From NCBI GenBank assembly GCA_035630195.1, contig DASQLD010000429.1, forward strand, positions 1 to 12,404: DNA of 12,404 bases, given 5' to 3'. Below are positions 8,443-12,404 of the stretch, one piece after another. The first letter of the stretch is position 1. Every line of letters begins with the position of its first letter. Origin of the DNA: DASQDN01 sp035630195 (GTDB lineage Bacteria; Acidobacteriota; Terriglobia; Bryobacterales; Bryobacteraceae). The notes under the pieces are model-generated. The model had not been told where the DNA came from and ran no database searches. It worked only from the letters and a program-made list of their open reading frames with translations. The position numbers were made by a program, and so were the translations under genes.

Positions 8443-8520
8443 GGATACCCGTTCCCCGCAAACACGGGTAGTTGGGGGGAACGAAACTTTAACGAATATT
8501 TTACGGTTCGGGATACCCGT
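8443..8520. repeat. Three TACCCGT-type sites (two direct, one inverted)
   Basis: GGATACCCGT occurs exactly twice, at 8443-8452 and 8511-8520. The inverted core ACGGGTA lies between them at 8464-8470. The direct copies are 68 bp apart. The first lies 57 bp upstream of the receptor start codon. The layout would suit multiple binding sites for a regulator of the receptor, but no regulator is encoded in the window, so this is a pattern without proof of function. Confidence 0.45.
8446..8483 (-). promoter_or_regulatory. Two mutually exclusive hairpins in the possible receptor leader
   Basis: TACCCGT (8446-8452) can pair with ACGGGTA (8464-8470). CGTTCCCC (8450-8457) can pair with GGGGAACG (8476-8483). 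The left arms share 8450-8452 and the two pairings interleave, so only one can form at a time. If transcription of the receptor starts upstream of 8483, the two structures would alternate 60-100 nt before the start codon. This could be an operator at the DNA level or a switching leader at the RNA level. It matches no riboswitch class I recognise. Confidence 0.35.
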
Positions 8521-8540
8521 ATACACGTGCCGGAACCGTA
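8502..8540. repeat. Inverted repeat TACGGTTC/GAACCGTA enclosing smaller palindromes
   Basis: TACGGTTC (8502-8509) and GAACCGTA (8533-8540) are exact reverse complements. Two more pairs form after one mismatch. Inside lie GTATAC (8519-8524), CACGTG (8524-8529) and the second GGATACCCGT. On the minus strand the repeat starts 3 nt after the relic's stop codon, so it may be the old terminator of that gene, but no U-run follows. It could also be an operator. Confidence 0.4.
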
Positions 8541-8543
8541 GAA

Positions 8544-8820
8544 TTAGGCCAAATAGTAAAGCCCAATTGGGATCTTACGCGAATCGAAAGCGTTCGAATA
8601 ATTGTGCCGAATGTCGGCCGATTGATGTTGCATGGAGTGCTTGCTGCCGCTCCATTCCCGCGAGATAAGAACGGGCAGGATTTGAGAAATTGAACGTCTC
8701 CATGGCCCGATCCCCGTCGTGAACATGCAGCTGTCCGCCGACTCGTACGCAGCGCTCTGGCCGAGTGGGCCGCCACGATAGTACGTTCCGCGTGTCGTCG
8801 GGATGAAAAGCGAACTACCC
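8544..8820 (-). pseudogene. Decayed C-terminal relic of a second TonB-dependent receptor
   Basis: Reading the minus strand, three blocks typical of the C-terminus of Oar-like receptors occur in the right order but in three frames. METFNFSNPA (8703-8674) resembles the family's E-F-F-N-L-F-N-x-P block. CNINRPTFGTIIRT (8632-8591) resembles N-x-P-T-F-G-x-I. DSRKIPIGLYYLA with its stop (8585-8544) resembles the terminal D-P-R-x-I-Q-x-x-L-x-Y-L-F strand. Spacing between blocks is about right for the family, so at least two frameshifts are implied. Further upstream, fragments such as SSLFIPTTRGTYYRGGP may continue the homology to about 8820, but more weakly. The intact neighbour has a different C-terminus, so this was not a recent duplicate of it. 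The left limit is approximate. Sequencing error is a less likely explanation, because most of the barrel is also absent. Confidence 0.55.
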
Positions 8821-8902
8821 GATCGCCTTGGTTCAATCGTTTTCCGGAAGTGATGAAGACTTCGCCATAGTGAAAAATTAGGCTTCTGATAAACAGAAAC
8901 CA

Positions 8903-9682
8903 TCAACGGCCGTGTCGGGCCGCAACCGCGAAGTCCCAGACCTGTATGTTAGCTTCGCCTTCTGTGTACTCCACGACTGCATATTCGCCGGCCGGCAGGG
9001 GGTTCGTCGGCCAGATTTTATACAGACCTTCGGCCATCTGCTGCTTAAAGGTCTCGACGATATCTGTCTCTTCGATAATCTCTTTTGACACGGGAATGCT
9101 ATTCAGCGTTTGAACCACGCGGGAGGATTTGGCCGGTTTTGTTCGCACAATCGCAAACCGCTCGGCCTTCGCAAGACGGAAATAGAATTCCGGTCGTTCG
9201 ACATCCAGCACGAATGCCGATTTCACCCCGTCCAATTCAACGGTCGATTTACCGGCCACAATCGGGATCGGAGAAATGGCTTTCAGTACGGATCGGCGTT
9301 TGTTGTTTACCATCTTGACTTCGGCTTGTTTCACGACAACGAGTTCGTCCCCCTTCGACATATAAACGCCTGGATCCACGGGAATGCGCTCAATTTCCCG
9401 GCGCTGCGCTCGCTCGGCCTTTTCCTCCGCGTCCATCGCGGCGGCATCGGCCTTACGGGCAGCTTCATTCTCATTCTTTTCCGATTCGGTTTTCTTAAGA
9501 TCTACCAGTTCGATCGGAATCTCCTCCCATTCGCTGCGCTCCGTGCTGTAGTAGCGAACACGATCGGTTTTCGTCTCATACTCCCTCACCGAGTGGTACG
9601 TGCCGTCCTTAAGATAGAGCCGTACTGTGGCGGCGCTGAGCAAGCCTGTAAGTAAGACAAGAACACCGATAGCGCGGAACAT
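8903..9682 (-). CDS. Secreted protein of unknown function with central charged coiled-coil segment
   Basis: I choose the ATG at 9682, giving 259 residues. It starts a clean signal peptide (MFRAIGVLVLLTGLLSAA), and AGAGGTG lies directly before it. An ORF opening further upstream at 9823 would add 47 unlike residues and run into the reductase gene. After cleavage comes a small beta-rich segment (about 19-60; RLYLKDGTYHSVREYE, then EWEEIPIELVDL). Next is a Lys/Glu/Ala-rich stretch likely to form a coiled coil (about 62-98), then about 160 residues beginning IPVDPGVYMSKGDELV. The C-terminus reads AGEYAVVEYTEGEANIQVWDFA. I recognise no catalytic motif. Such proteins, exported and with no named domain, are common in acidobacteria. 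It is divergent from the reductase gene across 60 bp, and on the other side its stop overlaps a possible ATG of the relic region (TGATG). Confidence 0.8.
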   Translation of the reverse strand: MFRAIGVLVLLTGLLSAATVRLYLKDGTYHSVREYETKTDRVRYYSTERSEWEEIPIELVDLKKTESEKNENEAARKADAAAMDAEEKAERAQRREIERIPVDPGVYMSKGDELVVVKQAEVKMVNNKRRSVLKAISPIPIVAGKSTVELDGVKSAFVLDVERPEFYFRLAKAERFAIVRTKPAKSSRVVQTLNSIPVSKEIIEETDIVETFKQQMAEGLYKIWPTNPLPAGEYAVVEYTEGEANIQVWDFAVAARHGR

Positions 9683-9742
9683 CACCTCTATTTTGACTCC
9701 CGGCGAACCAAGGTGGTTGCGACCCGCACTTACCATGTGTTT

Positions 9743-10711
9743 ATGAGATATCGGAAGCTTGGAAGGACCGGGCTCGGAATCAGCGAGATTGGCTATGGAG
9801 CCTGGGGTGTCGGCGGGAAGCAATGGAAGGGCGGAACCGACGAGGAATCCGTTCGCGCGCTGCGCCGCGCGTTCGAGCTGGGACTAAACTTTATTGACAC
9901 GGCGCTGGCTTATGGCGACGGACACAGCGAAAAACTTGTGGGTGCTGTCGCAAAAGATGCTCCTCACCGAGTCTTTGTGGCGACAAAGGTTCCACCGATG
10001 AATCGAGTCTGGCCGGCTGCTCCTGGTTCCCACATTCAGGACGTGTTTCCTTACGACTACATCATGCGAAGTACCGAGGAGAGCTTGCGAAACCTGAACT
10101 TAGAGACGATAGATCTGCAGCAACTCCATGTTTGGGATCCCGGCTGGCTGGAACGTGATGAGTGGAAGCGCGCCTTCGAAGATTTGAAGCGCGATGGAAA
10201 AATACGATTTGTGGGCGTGTCGATCAATGATCATCAGCCCGATTCGGCCCTCGGGGTAGTCGCAAGCGGCCTTATCGATACCGTGCAGGTGATTTACAAC
10301 ATATTCGATCAATCGCCGGAAAAGAATCTGTTCCCGGCGGTAATCCGGCACAATGTTGGAGTTCTCGCCCGCGTTCCCTTCGATGAAGGCAGTCTCACAG
10401 GGACCATCACAGAGAATTCTGAGTTCGAACGCGATGAATTTCGCGCGTTCTACTTCAGAGAAGGCCGAAAGCAGCAAGTCGTTGAGCACGTGTCAGCTCT
10501 TCAGGCCGATCTCAAAGACGTGCCGGGCGCGCTTCCCGAGATTGCGCTTCGTTTCTGCATCACGCATCCTGCCGTCACAACCGTGATCCCGGGGATGCGT
10601 CAGGTTCGGAACGTCGAAACGAACTGCCGCATCTCCGAAACGGGGCCTCTGGAGGGGGCCGTCCTACAAAAACTAAAACAACATGCTTGGAATAAAAATT
10701 TCTACTCTTAA
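9743..10711 (+). CDS. Aldo/keto reductase
   Basis: This is a 322-residue soluble (beta/alpha)8-barrel NAD(P)H oxidoreductase. I start at the ATG at 9743 (MRYRKLGRTGLGISEIGYGAW), the usual beginning for the family. A GTG at 9713 would add ten unlike residues. The catalytic tetrad is visible: D52 in FIDTALAYGDG, Y57 in the same block, K82 in VATKVPP and H129 in LQQLHVWD. The late block VIPGMRQVRNVETN is the usual cofactor-phosphate region. Members reduce aldehydes, ketones or sugar carbonyls. This one resembles general bacterial enzymes, and I cannot name a substrate. No Shine-Dalgarno sequence is seen before the ATG. The next gene starts 29 bp before its stop, so the two are probably cotranscribed and translationally linked, though no functional relation is evident. 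Confidence 0.94.
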   Translation: MRYRKLGRTGLGISEIGYGAWGVGGKQWKGGTDEESVRALRRAFELGLNFIDTALAYGDGHSEKLVGAVAKDAPHRVFVATKVPPMNRVWPAAPGSHIQDVFPYDYIMRSTEESLRNLNLETIDLQQLHVWDPGWLERDEWKRAFEDLKRDGKIRFVGVSINDHQPDSALGVVASGLIDTVQVIYNIFDQSPEKNLFPAVIRHNVGVLARVPFDEGSLTGTITENSEFERDEFRAFYFREGRKQQVVEHVSALQADLKDVPGALPEIALRFCITHPAVTTVIPGMRQVRNVETNCRISETGPLEGAVLQKLKQHAWNKNFYS

Positions 10712-11609
10712 CTTGTTCTTGGCCGCCGCAACTTTTTCATTCGCGGCTCAGCCCGATTATTTGCCCCTACAAGCCGGCAATTCCTGGGCCTATAGAGTCG
10801 CGTCGAAGGGGCCGGCGCGAACACCCCAAACGATCGATGTGGAAGGCAAAGAAACCTTTCGCGATCGCGAGTACCTTCGAGTCGGATTCCTCGGTCGGAC
10901 AGTTCATTTACGAACCACGGAAACCGGCGTCAATATCTTGAACGCCACTGCAGAGGCAGAAAGCGCTTGGCTGGCCTTCGACGGCGAAGTAGGCCGCAGC
11001 TTCCCTGTAGACATTGAACAGTGCACGAAATCGGCGAAAATCGAATCGCGAACTGCCAAAATCAAAACTCCCGCCGGCGAGTGGGACAACGCGCTTCACC
11101 TAACCTTCGAGCAAAGTTGCGCCGACGCTGGCCTGACGCAGATGTATTTGGTTCCTGGACTTGGAATCGTGATGTATGAGACGACCAGTTTTGCCGGTCC
11201 GGTTCGTTATGAACTGATCTACAGTCGCGCCGGTTCAACTGCTGCCGAGGCGCCGCAGACCGCGTTTACTGTCGGCCTCGACGCGCCCAGATACAAAGCA
11301 GCAGACAGTATAGATATCCTGGTGCGACTCACCCTGCGCTCGGTCGACCCCGTGACTCTGACATTCCCCAGCAGTCAACGAAACGACATGCGGATATGGA
11401 ATGACAAAGGCGAAATTGTCTACACCTGGTCAGCAGATAAGCTATTTGCGCAGGTGCTGACAAGAGAACAGGTCGGACCCGGCGAACGCACCTTGGCGTT
11501 CGTTGCAAACATCACGAACCTTGCAGTCGGCCGCTATGTTGCCGAAGCTTGGCTTGCGACGCAGTCGCGTGAATTTGTCGGCATGGTGGGTTTCGAAGTT
11601 GTACCGTAA
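10683..11609 (+). CDS. Secreted protein with BsuPI-like (proteinase-inhibitor type) C-terminal domain
   Basis: This 308-residue protein starts with a signal peptide (hydrophobic about 9-22, ending FAAQ). The N-terminal half begins DYLPLQAGNSWAYRV (about 25-39), a beta-rich opening often seen in exported proteins of unknown role. It contains two cysteines (C114, C146) that could form a disulfide. The C-terminal part (about 196-308) fits the BsuPI family: VRLTLRS, VTLTFPSSQRNDMRIWNDKG, YTWSADKLFAQ, a PGE turn and GRYVAEAWL, in that order. BsuPI was described as an intracellular proteinase inhibitor in Bacillus. Here the domain is exported, so an immunoglobulin-like binding or structural role is equally possible. 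The gene starts inside the 3' end of the reductase gene (29-bp overlap). A short hairpin overlaps and follows its stop. The family call is by motif reading only. Confidence 0.85.
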   Translation: MLGIKISTLNLFLAAATFSFAAQPDYLPLQAGNSWAYRVASKGPARTPQTIDVEGKETFRDREYLRVGFLGRTVHLRTTETGVNILNATAEAESAWLAFDGEVGRSFPVDIEQCTKSAKIESRTAKIKTPAGEWDNALHLTFEQSCADAGLTQMYLVPGLGIVMYETTSFAGPVRYELIYSRAGSTAAEAPQTAFTVGLDAPRYKAADSIDILVRLTLRSVDPVTLTFPSSQRNDMRIWNDKGEIVYTWSADKLFAQVLTREQVGPGERTLAFVANITNLAVGRYVAEAWLATQSREFVGMVGFEVVP

Positions 11610-11632
11610 CTCTCTCCACTCGAAGGAGAGTT
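11608..11632 (+). terminator. Weak hairpin at the end of the BsuPI-like gene
   Basis: AACTCTC (11608-11614) pairs with GAGAGTT (11626-11632), starting within the TAA stop codon. The loop is 11 nt and no U-tract follows. It could be a factor-dependent or weak terminator, or an mRNA 3'-end stabiliser. Confidence 0.3.
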
Positions 11633-11688
11633 GCCTGCATTCACCTTGGATACCTGGCTCCAAATGTGACATGATTATGTGTTCAAAC

Positions 11689-12120
11689 ATGCGAATCATA
11701 CTAGTGGCGCTGGTGTTGTTGAGCACGTCTTTGATTTCCTATGCTGCTTCCGCTGATGAACTACAAGTTCAGCAAGCAGAAAAGGATTGGGCTGCAGCAG
11801 TGAAGGCGAAAGACTTCGCCAGATTGGAAGCGATGCTCACTTCCGATCTAATCTACGCTCATTCAACGGGAATCATAGATGACAAAACACAGTACATCTC
11901 AAAAATGAAGACGGGCAAGCAAAACTATGTGGGGATCGATCACAGTTCCACTACGGTGCGCATGCATGGCGATTCGGCGATAGCGCATTCTATAGTCCGA
12001 ATGCACGGTACGAACGCTCAGGGCCCTTTTGACGACAAGTTGATGATGATCCATGTGTGGGTGAAGACTAAGGGGAAATGGATGCTTGCAGGCCACCAGA
12101 CGACCCGACTCGCTAAATGA
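11689..12120 (+). CDS. Secreted DUF4440 / SnoaL-like (NTF2 fold) protein
   Basis: Starting at the ATG at 11689 gives 143 residues with a signal peptide (MRIILVALVLLSTSLISYAA). In-frame ATGs at 11671 and 11677 would only add residues before the basic N-region. The mature part fits the DUF4440 pattern: an N-terminal helix with QQAEKDWAAAVKAKDFARLEAML (about 28-50), SDLIYAHSTGIIDDKTQYISKMKTGK (about 52-77), a strand with VRMHGDSAIAHS (about 90-101), and a closing block of VWVKTKGKWMLAGHQTTRLA (about 123-142). The fold is a small cone-shaped alpha/beta barrel with a pocket. Members include isomerases, hydrolases and many of unknown role, and secreted forms are common in acidobacteria. No catalytic residue set can be named. 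It follows the BsuPI-like gene after 79 bp containing a weak hairpin, so it may have its own promoter, although none is clear. Confidence 0.87.
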   Translation: MRIILVALVLLSTSLISYAASADELQVQQAEKDWAAAVKAKDFARLEAMLTSDLIYAHSTGIIDDKTQYISKMKTGKQNYVGIDHSSTTVRMHGDSAIAHSIVRMHGTNAQGPFDDKLMMIHVWVKTKGKWMLAGHQTTRLAK

Positions 12121-12387
12121 CGTAGCGGCTCAATACGATCAACATCTCTTTAAACGCAATCGCTATTGTCAGAAGCATCTCGACTCCCCTCAAACGGGTT
12201 TCGGAAGAAGCGAAGAAGCATCAATGCCAGTCGTCCGAGCAGCCTGCAACGCAGCGATGTCGTAGAACTAGCTACTTTCCGTCGCAAAATTGGGCCTTCC
12301 GGCCAGCGCCAAACACCAACTCAGCTCCCGAGTAGGTGCTGAAACATTCACTATTGATCTTGTTTCAGACTGGTTTTATCCTGGGGC
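12121..12387. other. Intergenic stretch without a recognisable gene
   Basis: Neither strand gives a continuous frame with protein-like composition. I see no tRNA-like clover-leaf. The only structure I would point to is the inverted repeat at 12339-12368, listed separately. Confidence 0.55.
12339..12368. repeat. Inverted repeat CTGAAACA / TGTTTCAG
   Basis: CTGAAACA (12339-12346) and TGTTTCAG (12361-12368) are exact reverse complements separated by 14 bp. The repeat lies 19 bp before a possible start codon at 12388. It overlaps a weak promoter-like pair, TTGATC (12354-12359) and TATCCT (12377-12382) with 17-bp spacing. An operator for the next gene is one reading; a chance repeat is another. 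Confidence 0.35.
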
Positions 12388-12404
12388 ATGACCAGACGCA
12401 AGCA
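12388..12404 (+). CDS. Possible start of a gene cut by the right edge
   Basis: An ATG preceded by GGGG opens M-T-R-R-K and runs into the window edge. Several IS3-family OrfA-type transposases start this way, but five residues cannot decide it, and the frame may not be coding at all. Confidence 0.2.

Larger units (their letters stand above)
8387..8902. other. Gene-poor stretch upstream of the receptor: palindrome cluster plus gene relic
   Basis: About 515 bp separate the receptor start from the stop of the next minus-strand gene. Bases 8440-8540 are dense in inverted and direct repeats, listed separately. Bases 8544 to about 8820 look like the decayed 3' end of another TonB-dependent receptor. 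No intact gene is convincing here. The longest open frames read like out-of-frame translation, with no motif continuous through them. No clear sigma-70 promoter pair could be placed for the receptor. Confidence 0.6.

Noticed and set aside
8387..8510. Sigma-70 promoter for the receptor gene on the minus strand
   Set aside because: Candidate pairs such as TTGCGG and TAATCA at 17-bp spacing match the consensus too poorly to call.
8432..8906. Open frames of 78-120 codons in the receptor upstream region, including one starting at the TGATG overlap with the secreted-protein gene
   Set aside because: Their translations have poor protein-like composition, and receptor-like motifs jump between frames, which fits a decayed gene better than an intact small gene.
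9693..9721. TTGACT at 9693-9698 as a -35 box for the reductase
   Set aside because: No acceptable -10 element lies 16-18 bp downstream.
9683..9823. Extended N-terminus of the minus-strand secreted protein up to 9823
   Set aside because: It would bury the signal peptide 47 residues in and overlap the reductase coding region. The ATG at 9682 has a purine-rich site and a proper signal peptide.
1474..10870. GCGATCGC palindromes at 1475-1482 and 10861-10868, reminiscent of cyanobacterial HIP1
   Set aside because: Only two exact copies were noticed in 12.4 kb and both are in coding sequence. This does not show the density that defines HIP1.
11503..11688. Extended N-terminus of the DUF4440 protein inside the BsuPI-like gene
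   Set aside because: The added residues are out-of-frame translation of the preceding gene and would displace the signal peptide starting at 11689.

Overview
The window most resembles a chromosomal segment of an Acidobacteriota-type bacterium. This is inferred from a very long Oar-like TonB-dependent receptor with an N-terminal carboxypeptidase-regulatory-like domain, from the style of the membrane glycosyltransferase, and from several small secreted proteins. No marker gene settles the taxonomy. Ten genes are well supported, one of them cut by the left edge. There is also one decayed gene relic and a possible gene start at the right edge. I saw no RNA gene, CRISPR array or complete mobile element.

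Left part (1-5045), probable surface-glycan or polysaccharide genes: the C-terminal three quarters of an asparagine-synthetase-family amidotransferase (+), a class I SAM-dependent methyltransferase (-), a GT39/ArnT-like membrane glycosyltransferase (+) and a GT4 glycosyltransferase (+). Packing is extreme. The first two genes converge and overlap by 17 bp. The methyltransferase and GT39 start codons share the tetranucleotide CATG. GT39 and GT4 overlap by 17 bp. GT4 converges on the receptor gene with a 4-bp overlap at TTAG. A perfect 14-bp-stem hairpin that would suit the receptor as a terminator lies inside the GT4 coding sequence.

Middle (5042-8902): the intact 1114-residue outer-membrane receptor on the minus strand, followed by about 515 bp with no intact gene. 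Next to the receptor start this stretch holds a dense cluster of inverted and direct repeats, including three TACCCGT-type sites and two mutually exclusive hairpins. Further upstream are three C-terminal motifs of a second TonB-dependent receptor, in the right order but in three different frames. I read this as a decayed paralogue.

Right part (8903-12404): a minus-strand secreted protein of unknown function lies divergent from a plus-strand series. That series is an aldo/keto reductase with its catalytic tetrad, an overlapping secreted protein with a BsuPI-like C-terminal domain, and a secreted DUF4440/SnoaL-like protein. The last 284 bases hold no clear gene apart from an 8-bp inverted repeat just before a possible new start at 12388.

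I do not see a clearly new multi-gene system. The observations most worth checking are the receptor relic, the palindrome cluster upstream of the intact receptor, and the terminator-like hairpin inside the glycosyltransferase gene.
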